A stretch of 64,000 nucleotides of DNA from Lysobacter sp. Root494 (lineage in GTDB: Bacteria; Pseudomonadota; Gammaproteobacteria; Xanthomonadales; Xanthomonadaceae). Shown one piece after another: positions 53,806 through 63,047 of the stretch. The stretch lies in contig NZ_LMFH01000006.1 of the NCBI RefSeq assembly GCF_001427225.1, forward strand, positions 248,001 to 312,000. The letters run 5' to 3'. Made by a program: the position numbers and the translations under genes. The notes beneath the pieces are model-generated. The model did not search any database and was not told the DNA's origin. It worked only from the letters and a program-made list of their open reading frames with translations. The stretch's first letter is position 1, and each line of letters starts with the position of its first letter.

Positions 53806-55556
53806 TCCAGAAACTGCAGCTTCGCGAGCTCCGCATACAGCCCGCCCTGTTCGAGCAACTGTGCGTGCGTGCCTTCGGCAACCACGCGTCCGTGATCCAT
53901 TACCACGATGCGATCAGCCTTGAGCACGGTCGCGAGGCGATGGGCAATCACGATGGTTGTCCGCCCTTCCATCAATTTCTCCAGTGCCTGCTGCACGGCG
54001 CGTTCGCTCTGCGCATCCAGCGCGCTGGTAGCTTCGTCGAGCAGCAGGATCGGCGCGTCCTTCAGCAAGGCGCGGGCAATCGCGATGCGCTGCTGTTGTC
54101 CGCCGGACAGGCGCGCGCCGCGTTCGCCGAGTTCGGTTTCCAGTCCCTGGGGCAGGGCGGATACGAAGTCGGAGGCGTGGGCGGCCCGCACCGCGGCTTC
54201 GATCTCCGCATCGCTGGCTTCGAGCCTGCCGTAGCGGATGTTGTCGCGCGCGCTGGTTGCGAAGATCGTGGGCTGTTGCGGCACGAGCGCAATCGACCCG
54301 CGCAGTGCCGCTGGATCAAGTTCGCGAACGTCGACGCCATCGACGCGCACCGTTCCCTGCTGAGGATCGTGGAAGCGCAGCAGCAGCGAGAACACCGTGC
54401 TTTTGCCGGCTCCCGAGGGCCCGACCAGCGCCACGGTTTCGCCCGGATGCACGCGCAGGTTGAAGTCCACAAGGGCGGCCTGGTCGGGGCGCTGCGGGTA
54501 GTGAAAGGTGACGTGCTGGAAGGCGAGTTCGCCCTGCAGTGGAGAGGGCAGCGGCTGCGGGTGTTCGGGCGAGACTATCGCAGGCGCTTCGACCAGCAGC
54601 TCGCCGATGCGGCCCATGCCGCCGGCAGCGCGCTGCAGGTCGTTCCACACTTCGGCCAGCGCACCCACCGAACCGCCGCCGATCAGCGCGTAGAGCACGA
54701 ACTGACCGAGCGTGCCTGCCGTCATGCTGCCGCCCACGACGTCGTGGGCGCCGGACCAGAGCACGATGGTGATTGCGCCGAATACGATCGTGATCGCTAC
54801 TGCTGTCACGATCGACTGCGCACCGATGCGCTTGCGCGCCACATTGACGGCAGTGCGCAGCGCTTCGGTAAAGCGGCCGTGTTCGTAGGGCTCGCGCGCA
54901 TGCGCCTGCACCGTGCGAACAGCGCCGAGGGTTTCCGCGGCGAGCGTGTTCGCATCAGCGATACGGTCCTGGCTTGCCCGCGAGATCTTTCGCAGTCGAC
55001 GCCCGCCGATCACGATCGGAAGCACCGCGAAGGGAATGCCGATCAGCGCATATGCGGCCAGGTGCGGGGCGGTGACGAACATCATTACGATCGAGCCGAT
55101 TACCGTCACCACGCTGCGCAGCGCGACGGACATCGTCGAACCCACGACGCTACGCAGCAATTCGGCATCGGCGGTGAGTCGCGAGACGAGCTCGCCGCTG
55201 CGATTGCGATCATGGAAGCCCGCATCAAGACCGAGCAGCTGCGTGTAGAGGCGCTCGCGAAGATCGGCCACCACGCGTTCGCCCAGCAACGAGACGAAGA
55301 AAAAACGCGCCGCCGTCGACAACGCCAAGGCCAACGCGGCGAGGAACAACAGCAGGAACGCGTGATCGATCGCAGCGCCGCCCGAAGCGAATCCCTGGTC
55401 GATCACGACGCGCGCGGCCGCGGGGAAGCTCAGCGTCGCCGTGCTCGAACACGCGAGCGCCACCAGCCATGCGATGAACAACCCCAGGTGCCCGTGCACG
55501 AAAGGCCACAGGGTGCGCAGGCTGCCGATTGGGGCTTTGGAGGGAAGGTCGGACAT
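53802..55556 (-). CDS. ABC transporter, fused permease and ATP-binding protein
   Basis: A 584-residue half-transporter of the MsbA/MDR type, an inner-membrane exporter that should act as a homodimer. The N-terminal domain has six membrane segments (about 20-310). The ATPase domain carries Walker A GPSGAGKST, the signature LSGGQQQRIAIARALL and Walker B ILLLDEATSALD, with the His switch in IVIAHRL. Substrate prediction is not possible; lipid or drug export are both likely. Read-through into the glycosylase gene is expected. Confidence 0.92.
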   Translation of the reverse strand: MSDLPSKAPIGSLRTLWPFVHGHLGLFIAWLVALACSSTATLSFPAAARVVIDQGFASGGAAIDHAFLLLFLAALALALSTAARFFFVSLLGERVVADLRERLYTQLLGLDAGFHDRNRSGELVSRLTADAELLRSVVGSTMSVALRSVVTVIGSIVMMFVTAPHLAAYALIGIPFAVLPIVIGGRRLRKISRASQDRIADANTLAAETLGAVRTVQAHAREPYEHGRFTEALRTAVNVARKRIGAQSIVTAVAITIVFGAITIVLWSGAHDVVGGSMTAGTLGQFVLYALIGGGSVGALAEVWNDLQRAAGGMGRIGELLVEAPAIVSPEHPQPLPSPLQGELAFQHVTFHYPQRPDQAALVDFNLRVHPGETVALVGPSGAGKSTVFSLLLRFHDPQQGTVRVDGVDVRELDPAALRGSIALVPQQPTIFATSARDNIRYGRLEASDAEIEAAVRAAHASDFVSALPQGLETELGERGARLSGGQQQRIAIARALLKDAPILLLDEATSALDAQSERAVQQALEKLMEGRTTIVIAHRLATVLKADRIVVMDHGRVVAEGTHAQLLEQGGLYAELAKLQFLD

Positions 55557-55602
55557 GGGTGCCTTGTCTGGGATGCTACGGATGTATCGCGCTTGCTTTG
55601 TA

Positions 55603-55630
55603 CGTCATTCCCGCGGAGGCGGGCTTTCCA
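55603..55630. repeat. REP-like half element (copy C)
   Basis: CGTCATTCCCGCGGAGGCGGG, the left arm of the REP-like unit, between the ABC transporter and yigZ genes. The right arm is missing or strongly worn. Confidence 0.6.
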
Positions 55631-55755
55631 CAGACAACCGTCTGGTCATCCTGTGTCTTGCCTTTGTTGCCTGCGGCAATGGTCGTATGCGCGGAGCAGG
55701 AAAACCTGCCGGGTTCCTGTTACGCGGGAACAAGATGGCGATGAGCCTGCAGGAA

Positions 55756-56340
55756 CTAATCCGCCGCAAAGCGCACCCGATCCCGGGTGGCGTCGCGAAG
55801 CTGCATTTTCAAGGCATCGACGCGGTCGGCGGGAAGCCGCAGCCGCAGGCTGGCGCCTTCGGCAAGGAAATCCTCGCCCAGCTTTTCGGCTCCGAACTGG
55901 CCCAGCGCCGCGTGTACCGGGCCCGTGACTTCGAACGGATAGGTGATTACGACCTCCGCATACGCGACCAATGGCTGTCGGGATGCCGTCCGCAGGCATT
56001 CGGCCACTGCGCCACCGTAGGCGCGCACCAGACCGCCCGCACCCAGCTTGATGCCGCCATACCAGCGCGTCACCACCGCCATCACCCGGTCAAAACCCTG
56101 GCCGTCGATAGCGGCAAGGATCGGTCGTCCTGCGGTGCCAGCAGGCTCGCCGTCGTCGCTGAAGCGGTATTCGTTGCCGATCCGATACGCCCAGCAGTTG
56201 TGAGTCGCGGCGGAATCGGCAACTTCATGAAGGAAGGCGAGCGCGACTTCCGGCGTCTGCACCGCTGCGGCATGCACGATGAAACGGCTGTGCTTGACCT
56301 CCAGCGTGTGTGCCGTGCGCGCGGCCAGCGTGTCGCTCAT
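55756..56340 (-). CDS. YigZ/IMPACT family protein
   Basis: A 194-residue member of the YigZ/UPF0029 family. The N-terminal IMPACT domain has KHSRFIVHAAAV, AYRIGNEYRFSDDGEPAGTAG and a GGIKLGAGGLVRAYG segment; a C-terminal ferredoxin-like domain follows (about 135-194). The family is thought to bind nucleic acid or act in translation control, but the role is not set. It overlaps the anti-sigma-like gene upstream by four bases, so it may be the last gene of the ECF operon. Confidence 0.88.
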   Translation of the reverse strand: MSDTLAARTAHTLEVKHSRFIVHAAAVQTPEVALAFLHEVADSAATHNCWAYRIGNEYRFSDDGEPAGTAGRPILAAIDGQGFDRVMAVVTRWYGGIKLGAGGLVRAYGGAVAECLRTASRQPLVAYAEVVITYPFEVTGPVHAALGQFGAEKLGEDFLAEGASLRLRLPADRVDALKMQLRDATRDRVRFAAD

Positions 56341-57356
56341 TGCTCCGTTTCGACGAAGGCGCGCAGGTCGTCGGGAAGGCGGACGCGCGGATACTCGCGC
56401 TGGAACAGCTTCAGGCTTGCGCGCGCGTTGTCGACGTCCCCGTCATCGCGGCGTGCGCGGATGCGTTCAAGCCATTCGACCGAGGCCAGGTGCGTGTCAT
56501 CGTTGACTGGAACCTCGGACCAGTCGACGTCGGGATTCGTGCGAATGCGCGAGCCGGTGACTTCGACGCGGTCCAGCGTGGTGCCTTCTGCTTCGCCGGC
56601 CGCTGCAGCTTCGCGCGCAATAGCGGACGCCTTCTGCGCGGCGTTGCGTTCGCGTCGTTCGGCAGCCGCACGGGCCGCCGTGGTGTAGGTGGCGCGGCGT
56701 TCGCGCGTTTCGGACGGCGGGGCGGCGAAGCCGTCGTCCAAAGGGCGTGCATCGGCAGCCGCGTCCGCCGTGCGCGCAAACGCCTCTGGCGCCGCAGGTG
56801 CCAGCGAACCCGCTTCGCTGGCCGCAACTGGTGCGGACGCAGGCGCCGGTGCGCTCACGGCGGCTTGCGACATCGGCTCCGGAACGGAAACGGCACGAGC
56901 AGCAGCCGGCGCTGCGGCCTTGGGTAGTGGCATACGCGCGGGTGCAGGCGAAGACGCGTGTTCCGCCACCGCTGCCGCATCGGCGACCCGCGATGCCGGT
57001 CGATCCGATGGTGGCGCGATCAGGATGATTTCCTCGCCGGCGTCGGCTTCGCTCCGGGCGGTTACCGCGCCGTATTGCGGCCGCAATTGCCATACCACGC
57101 CGAGCACCAGGACCGCAGCGGCCGCGACACCGACGCCGGTAACCAGCGCCGGCGGAACGCCGAGCCACGCCAGCCCACGCCGCTTCGCGGGCTTGCGCGG
57201 CACCGAAGCGGCATGCGCAGCCGCCAGGATCTTCGCGTCGAGCGCAGGCGACGGCCCAGCGACCGGACCGATGCGCCCAAGCTGCGCCGCGAGCTCGCGC
57301 TCTTCGTCGGAGAAGGGCTCGGCGTCGAACGGCTGGTGGTGGTCGGGGGTGGTCAT
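56337..57356 (-). CDS. Predicted membrane anti-sigma factor with TonB-box-like motif
   Basis: A 339-residue protein encoded directly after an ECF sigma gene with a four-base overlap, so by context an anti-sigma factor. The N-terminal cytoplasmic part (1-58) is short and lacks a clear zinc HxxxCxxC motif. One membrane segment lies at about 68-90 (LVTGVGVAAAAVLVLGVV). The periplasmic part is Ala/Pro-rich up to about 255, followed by TLDRVEVTGSRI at residues 260-271 and a short charged C-terminal domain (WLERIRARRDDGDVDNARASL). The same 12-mer is found in the VWA lipoprotein at 61128-62939. No other family was recognised. Confidence 0.75.
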   Translation of the reverse strand: MTTPDHHQPFDAEPFSDEERELAAQLGRIGPVAGPSPALDAKILAAAHAASVPRKPAKRRGLAWLGVPPALVTGVGVAAAAVLVLGVVWQLRPQYGAVTARSEADAGEEIILIAPPSDRPASRVADAAAVAEHASSPAPARMPLPKAAAPAAARAVSVPEPMSQAAVSAPAPASAPVAASEAGSLAPAAPEAFARTADAAADARPLDDGFAAPPSETRERRATYTTAARAAAERRERNAAQKASAIAREAAAAGEAEGTTLDRVEVTGSRIRTNPDVDWSEVPVNDDTHLASVEWLERIRARRDDGDVDNARASLKLFQREYPRVRLPDDLRAFVETEQ

Positions 57357-57907
57357 TCGTTCAATCTCTGGCGCAGCTTGTCCATGGCATAGCGAAGCCG
57401 CGATTTCACTGTCTCCCTGCCGACGCCGGTGATGGCGCCTATCTCCTCCAGGCTCAGTTCCTGTTCGAGCCGGAGCAGCAGCACTTCGCGTTGCTCGTCT
57501 GGCAGCTCCTCCAGCGCCCGCTGCAGGCGGCGGCGCTGTTCGAAGTCGGAAAGCTCGCGCTCCGGCGTGGTCGGGTCCGCCACGCGGGCCGCGCGCTCGT
57601 CGGCGTCGTCGGGCGCAGGCGGCCGGTGTTTCGCGGCCCGCCAATGATCGTTGAGCCGGTTGTGGGCGATCCTGAACAGCCATGTCGAAAACGCCGCTTC
57701 CGGTTTCCAGCCCTCGCGTGCGGCGATCACCCGTTGCCACACGTCCTGGAAGAACTCGTCGGCCAGGGCCTGGTTGCGCAGCTGCCGCATCAGGAAGCGG
57801 TACAGCGGGCCACGGTGGCGCGCGTACAGCGTCTCGAATGCCACCGCGTCGCCGCCCACCCAGGCCAGCATCAGCAGGTCGTCATTGGCGTCGGTACCCG
57901 GATTCAT
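57353..57907 (-). CDS. ECF RNA polymerase sigma factor
   Basis: A 184-residue extracytoplasmic-function sigma factor. Region 2 shows FETLYARHRGPLYRFLMRQL and ADEFFQDVWQRVIAARE, and region 4 shows LPDEQREVLLLRLEQELSLEEIG and VGRETVKSRLRYAMDKLR. The ATG at 57907 gives the usual start; the frame is open much further upstream, but that is antisense to the GGDEF gene. It overlaps the anti-sigma-like gene (ATGA) and is divergent from the GGDEF-EAL gene, with 255 bases between. Confidence 0.92.
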   Translation of the reverse strand: MNPGTDANDDLLMLAWVGGDAVAFETLYARHRGPLYRFLMRQLRNQALADEFFQDVWQRVIAAREGWKPEAAFSTWLFRIAHNRLNDHWRAAKHRPPAPDDADERAARVADPTTPERELSDFEQRRRLQRALEELPDEQREVLLLRLEQELSLEEIGAITGVGRETVKSRLRYAMDKLRQRLNE

Positions 57908-58162
57908 CACCGGCAGGTTACGGGTTGCCGCCGATGGCGTGAAGCCGGCAGGTGTCGCGCCGCGGCCCGCCTGCAACGTTGGTGGGCAAGGCGACGGGCC
58001 GAACGTGAGCAGGGGCGCCGGTGCCAGCGCGAGGACGAGTTCCATGGGACAAGGAACGCCCGGGCCGAACGGTCGGGGTCGATCATCCACGCCCATGGCC
58101 GCAGGGGTTATCCTCCCTGCGATCGTCAAGGGGATGAGAGGCGAGTGCAGCGATTGCGGTCG

Positions 58163-61066
58163 ATGATGGTCAAGCCCGTGGAGCCGGTGGAAGGCGGCGC
58201 GCAGGCCCTGGCTGGAGTGCTCCAGGAGGGGCTTCCGTCCGGGTCGCAGGTGCTGGTGCGCTGGCGAGACGCCGTAGGTGTGCTTGGTTTCTCGATGTCC
58301 GAGCACGTGCCGGACCACCTGCATGAAATCGCCAACCAGCTGATGGGCGCGGGCCGCGTCGATTGCGAGGACGCGCACACGTTGTCCCAAGCCTGGGATG
58401 GCGAAGGCGAAACCCGCGCCGCGATCGTGGCCCTGATTCCCGAAACCATGTCGCAAGCCACCCGCCGCGGCTGGCTTGCCATGGCGAAGACGCTGGTCGC
58501 AGCGCATCTGTCCGAAACGGAAGCGAGGGCGCGTGCAGCGTTGCTGGAGAAGTCGGAACGGCTGCAGCAGGCGTTGTACGAAATCGCCGACCTGGCGGGT
58601 TCGGATCTGGAAATGGCCGACATGTTGCGGCGCATCCACGCGATCGTCGCCGGCCTGATGTATGCGGAGAACTTCTACATCGTGCTGTACGACGATGTGA
58701 GCGATTCGCTGCGCTTCCTCTATTTTGCCGACCGGCAGGATCCCTACGTTGCCGACCCGGCGCTGGAGATCCCCGCGATCGACCTGCCCAACAGCATGAC
58801 GCTGGCACTGCTCAGGCGCGGCGAGCCGATGCGCGGTCCCTCCGTCGTGCTGCGCAGCCAGATGGGCGTCCTTCGCGATCTCGAACATGGCCCGGACAGC
58901 GAGGACTGGCTGGGCGTGCCCATGCGCCGCGACGATCGTGTCTGCGGCGCCGTCGTCGTGCAGAGCTACGATCGCCCCGACGTCTACCGCGACGAGGAAC
59001 GCGCGCTGCTGAGCTATGTCGCGCAGCACATCCTCACCGCGCTGGACCGCCGCCAGGCCCGCGACGATCTCGAGCGCCGCGTCGAAGAGCGCACCCGCGC
59101 CCTGCAGCACAGCAACCGCGACCTGCAGGCGGAAATCGTCGAACGCCAGCGCGGCGAACGGCTGCAGCGCGCACTGTTCCGCATCGCCGAGCTTTCGATC
59201 ACCTCGGACACGCTCGAACGCTTCTACGCGCAGGTGCACGACGTCGTCGGCGAGCTGCTGTACGCGCGCAACTTCTATATCGCGCTGGTTTCCGAAGACG
59301 GCACGCAGATCGAATTCCCGTATTCGATCGACGAACGCGATGCCATGCGGCAGGCACGCCAGTTCGCCCGCGGCCTGACCGAGTACGTCATCACCCAGGG
59401 CCATGCGCTCCTCGCCGACCGCCCTCGCATCGAGGGCCTGCAACGGGCGGGGCTGGTTCGCAGCAGCGGCACGCTGGCGCACTGCTGGTTGGGCGTGCCG
59501 TTGCTTCGCGATGACATCGTCGTCGGCGTCATCACTGTGCAGAGCTATTCACCGGCGATCAGCTTCACCAACCGCGACCAGGAGCTGCTGACCTTCGTCG
59601 CGCACCACATCGGCATCGGCCTGGCGCGCAAACAGGCGCAGGACAGCCTGCTGACGGCACACGGTGAACTCGAGCAGCGAGTCACCTCGCGCACGCGCGA
59701 ACTGGCCGAAGCAAACGCCGAGCTGCTGGCGCAGATCGGCGAGCGCCTGCGTGCCGAGCAGCAGCTCACCCACCAGGCGCGACACGATGCGCTGACCGGC
59801 CTGCCCAACCGCACCCAGTTGCTGGAGCGCATGGCAGCAGCGATCACGCGTGCGCAGGCGGAATCCGCGCAGGGGCATGCGCCATCGCGCTACTTCGCGG
59901 TGCTGTTCCTCGACCTCGACCGCTTCAAGCTGGTCAACGACAGCGTCGGCCATTCCGCAGGGGACGAGCTGCTGATCGAAGCGGGCCGGCGCATCGTCGC
60001 CACCGTGCGCGGCGGTGATACGGTCGCGCGGCTGGGGGGCGACGAATTCGCCATCCTGATCGCGGACATCGAAGACCTGCACGTTGCCGAGGACCTCGCG
60101 CGCCGCGTGCTGGTCGCGCTCGGTGAACCGTTCTGGGTGGCCGGGCGCGAAGTGTTCCCGTCAGCGAGCGTGGGCATTGCCGCGTGGCATCCGCGCTACC
60201 AGACCGGCGCGGAAATGCTGCGCGACGCCGATGCCGCCATGTACCGGGCGAAAGCCGGTGGCCGCAACGGCTGCGCGGTGTTCGACGAAGCCATGCGCGA
60301 GGAAGCGCTGCGCATCCTCGACCTGGAAGCCGACCTGCGGCGCGCGATCAACAGCGACGACTTCGTTGCGCATTACCAGCCGATCGTCCGCCTGAGCGAT
60401 CGTCGCGTGATCGGCCACGAAGCCTTGCTGCGTTGGCGCCATGAACGGCGCGGCCTGCTCGCGCCCGGAGAATTCATCGGGCTGGGCGAGGACAGTGGCC
60501 TGATCGAGGAAGTCGACTGGCTGATGTACGCCCGCGTCGCCAAGCGGCTGGCACACGAGGAACACGGCTACATCTCGGTGAATGTTTCGCCGCGCCACTT
60601 CCTGTCGCCGGATTTCGCCGATCGCCTGCTGCGCCTGCTGGACGAGGCCGGCGCCAATCCGCATCGGCTCCGCATCGAGATCACCGAAGGCGCATTGCTC
60701 GACGACACCGCCCGCGCGCTGCGCATGCTGCGGACATTGCGCAGCAACGGCGTGCTGGCGCAGCTGGACGACTTCGGTACCGGCTTCTCCGCGTTGTCGT
60801 ACCTGCATCGTTTCCCGTTGGAATGCCTGAAGATCGATCGCAGCTTCGTTGCCGGCCTGGTCGGCGATACCCGGCCCGAGAGCATGGCCGTGGTGCGTGC
60901 GATCCAGGCACTGGCCGGTTCGCTGGGCATCCACACGATTGCGGAGGGCGTCGAAACCGATGCCCAGCGGATCATCCTGCGTGAACTCGGTTGCCAGCAC
61001 GGGCAGGGATACCTGTTCGGAAAGCCAGCGGAACAACTGCTGCCGCTCGGGCCGCTGCTGCGCTGA
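58163..61066 (+). CDS. Cyclic-di-GMP turnover protein, GAF-GAF-GGDEF-EAL
   Basis: A 967-residue soluble signalling protein. Two GAF-like sensor domains (about 145-300 and 350-505) are repeats of each other (LMYAENFYIVLYDD and LLYARNFYIALVSED; WLGVPMRRDD and WLGVPLLRDD) and are joined by coiled-coil linkers. The GGDEF domain has an intact active site GGDEF at 625-629 and an RGGD inhibitory site five residues before it. The EAL domain has an intact EAL at 753-755, NVSP, DDFGTG and KIDRSF. So both synthesis and breakdown of cyclic-di-GMP are possible. Two ATGs stand in tandem (58163, 58166); the first is used. Confidence 0.92.
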   Translation: MMVKPVEPVEGGAQALAGVLQEGLPSGSQVLVRWRDAVGVLGFSMSEHVPDHLHEIANQLMGAGRVDCEDAHTLSQAWDGEGETRAAIVALIPETMSQATRRGWLAMAKTLVAAHLSETEARARAALLEKSERLQQALYEIADLAGSDLEMADMLRRIHAIVAGLMYAENFYIVLYDDVSDSLRFLYFADRQDPYVADPALEIPAIDLPNSMTLALLRRGEPMRGPSVVLRSQMGVLRDLEHGPDSEDWLGVPMRRDDRVCGAVVVQSYDRPDVYRDEERALLSYVAQHILTALDRRQARDDLERRVEERTRALQHSNRDLQAEIVERQRGERLQRALFRIAELSITSDTLERFYAQVHDVVGELLYARNFYIALVSEDGTQIEFPYSIDERDAMRQARQFARGLTEYVITQGHALLADRPRIEGLQRAGLVRSSGTLAHCWLGVPLLRDDIVVGVITVQSYSPAISFTNRDQELLTFVAHHIGIGLARKQAQDSLLTAHGELEQRVTSRTRELAEANAELLAQIGERLRAEQQLTHQARHDALTGLPNRTQLLERMAAAITRAQAESAQGHAPSRYFAVLFLDLDRFKLVNDSVGHSAGDELLIEAGRRIVATVRGGDTVARLGGDEFAILIADIEDLHVAEDLARRVLVALGEPFWVAGREVFPSASVGIAAWHPRYQTGAEMLRDADAAMYRAKAGGRNGCAVFDEAMREEALRILDLEADLRRAINSDDFVAHYQPIVRLSDRRVIGHEALLRWRHERRGLLAPGEFIGLGEDSGLIEEVDWLMYARVAKRLAHEEHGYISVNVSPRHFLSPDFADRLLRLLDEAGANPHRLRIEITEGALLDDTARALRMLRTLRSNGVLAQLDDFGTGFSALSYLHRFPLECLKIDRSFVAGLVGDTRPESMAVVRAIQALAGSLGIHTIAEGVETDAQRIILRELGCQHGQGYLFGKPAEQLLPLGPLLR

Positions 61067-61086
61067 CCACATCGCTGCCGATACAC

Positions 61087-61116
61087 AACGGCCCGGCATG
61101 GATACCGGGCCGTTTT
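61087..61116. terminator. Bidirectional terminator after the GGDEF-EAL gene
   Basis: A 10-bp stem AACGGCCCGG-CATGGATA-CCGGGCCGTT followed by TT, between the convergent GGDEF-EAL and VWA genes. Confidence 0.75.
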
Positions 61117-61127
61117 GCTGACGAGCG

Positions 61128-62939
61128 TTACTCGCTGACGTGGATCGCCACCTCTTCCGGCTCAGTGAGTTTTTGCGCCTGCTCAACCAGTGCAAGGAAT
61201 TCCCTGCGCTGTCCCCAGCGGTCGGCGCCAAGCGATTGCTTCGCGGCAGAGGCGATTTCGTTCCAGCTCCATGCGCCGATCTGCTTGCCACCGCGCAATG
61301 CATCCGCGAATGCGGCAACGGAAACGGCAAAGCGCATCGGTTCACCCGGCTTGGCGGCAAGTTGCGAGCGCAGGATCGGAGTTTCGATCAGGCGGCTGGT
61401 GTCTTCGCCCGGACGCTTGTAACGAAGGCGCAGGTGCGCGAGTTCCTTCGCGTCGCCCTTGTTGGCCGTCGTGGCGGCGGTGCCATAGCGCAGCTCCGGC
61501 AGGCGTTCCGCGCCGGAACCCACTGGGGTGATTTCGTACAGCGCCGTCACTTCATGGCCCGCACCGATGTCGCCGGCGTCGACCTTGTCGTTGGCGAAAT
61601 CCTCGCGCCTGAGCACGCGGTTCTCGTAACCGATAAGGCGGTACTCGGCGACGGCGGCCGGATTGAACTCGACCTGGATCTTCACGTCCTTCGCGATGGT
61701 GAGCAGCGTCGAACCCATCTCCTGCACGAGCACCTTGCGCGCTTCCATCGCGGTGTCGATGTAGGCGTGGTTGCCATCGCCGACGTCCGCGAGCTTCTCC
61801 GCGAGTTCGTCGTTGTAGTTGCCCTGGCCGAAGCCGAGCGTGGTCAGTGCGATGCCGCTCTTGCGCTGGTCGGCGACAAGCGTTTCCAGCGCGTTCTGGT
61901 CGACGGTGCCGACGTTGAAATCGCCGTCGGTGGCCAGGATCACCCGGTTCACGCCATTGCGGATGTACGCCTGTTTCGCCATCGCGTAGGCAAGGCGGAT
62001 GCCGTCGCCACCGTTGGTGCTGCCGCCGGCGTCGAGGCGATCCAGCGCTTCGAGGATGTCCTCGCGCTGCGCGCCGGTAGTCGGCGGAAGCACGAGTCCC
62101 GCCGAGCCTGCGTACACCACCATCGAAACGCGATCCTGCGGACGCAGGTGTTTGATGAGCTGGCGCAGCGAGTCCTTCACCAAAGGCAGCTTGTCGGGAC
62201 TGTCCATGGAGCCCGACGTGTCGATCAGGAACACGAGATTGGCCGGCGGAATCTCCGCCTTCGGCACGTCGTACCCCTTGATGCCGATCATCAGCAGCTG
62301 GCGCTTGCCGTTCCAGGGCGCCGGCGCCAGCTCGGTGGTGACGCGGAACGGGATGTCGCGCGAAATGGGCGCAGGGTGCCCGTAATCGAAGTAGTTGATG
62401 AATTCTTCCGCGCGCACCGCGTCCGCCGGCGGACGAACGCCATCGGCCAGCATGCGGCGGACGTTGCTGTAGCTGCCGGTATCGACGTCGATGGAGAAGG
62501 TGGACACCGGTTGCTCCGACGTGCGGTGCACCGGGTTGTCTTCGGCATGCGCGTATTTTTCGGTGTTGGAAGGCTGGGGCATGACCACCGGGGCGTAGAG
62601 CTCCGGGGCCGCCATGTTGCCGGCGATGCGACTGCCGGTAACTTCGACCCGATCCAGTGTCGATTGGGCCGTCTGGTAGGCGACGCTCGCAGGCGGAGGG
62701 GACGGCGGAGCCGGGGCCAGCGCACGTGCGACCTGCGCCTTGGCCGCGGCGGCTTCGCGCATGCGCCTTGTTTCGAGCTTGCCGCTCCCGGCGGCGGCAT
62801 CCGCGGAAGCCGCGGCGGCATCGGCCGCGGCTTCGGCTTCCGAATCAGAAAGATTGCGATTGGCCGTGCTGCAGGCCGCCAGGGCCAGTGCAAAACCGAG
62901 GGCCAAGGCCAGGCGATGTGGCTGGTGCGAGCGTTGCAT
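61128..62939 (-). CDS. VWA domain lipoprotein (YfbK-like) with TonB-box-like motif
   Basis: A 603-residue predicted lipoprotein. The signal peptide ends in a lipobox with Cys23 (LALAACST). An Ala-rich low-complexity segment (31-92) leads to TLDRVEVTGSRI at residues 94-105, identical to the motif in the anti-sigma-like protein. A YfbK-type N-terminal region (FSIDVDTGSYSNVRRML) and a VWA domain (about 230-410) with an intact MIDAS start DTSGSMDS follow, then a DUF3520-like C terminus. The protein probably sits at the outer membrane and binds a protein partner through VWA; the function is not known. Confidence 0.88.
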   Translation of the reverse strand: MQRSHQPHRLALALGFALALAACSTANRNLSDSEAEAAADAAAASADAAAGSGKLETRRMREAAAAKAQVARALAPAPPSPPPASVAYQTAQSTLDRVEVTGSRIAGNMAAPELYAPVVMPQPSNTEKYAHAEDNPVHRTSEQPVSTFSIDVDTGSYSNVRRMLADGVRPPADAVRAEEFINYFDYGHPAPISRDIPFRVTTELAPAPWNGKRQLLMIGIKGYDVPKAEIPPANLVFLIDTSGSMDSPDKLPLVKDSLRQLIKHLRPQDRVSMVVYAGSAGLVLPPTTGAQREDILEALDRLDAGGSTNGGDGIRLAYAMAKQAYIRNGVNRVILATDGDFNVGTVDQNALETLVADQRKSGIALTTLGFGQGNYNDELAEKLADVGDGNHAYIDTAMEARKVLVQEMGSTLLTIAKDVKIQVEFNPAAVAEYRLIGYENRVLRREDFANDKVDAGDIGAGHEVTALYEITPVGSGAERLPELRYGTAATTANKGDAKELAHLRLRYKRPGEDTSRLIETPILRSQLAAKPGEPMRFAVSVAAFADALRGGKQIGAWSWNEIASAAKQSLGADRWGQRREFLALVEQAQKLTEPEEVAIHVSE

Positions 62940-63047
62940 GGTGCGTCTCCGCGGCTGGGTTGCCGATGGAAACGCGCGGATCTGGAAAACGGGGTTGCGC
63001 CTGCGAACAGGTGCCGGGCCAGGTGTGGCCGTCCGAAACCCGCGGCG

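Noticed and set aside
53634-55928. A 764-codon frame antisense to the ABC transporter
   Set aside because: The translation is low in hydrophobic order and rich in Arg, Gln and His, as expected from the complement of a high-GC gene; the minus-strand product has all ABC motifs.
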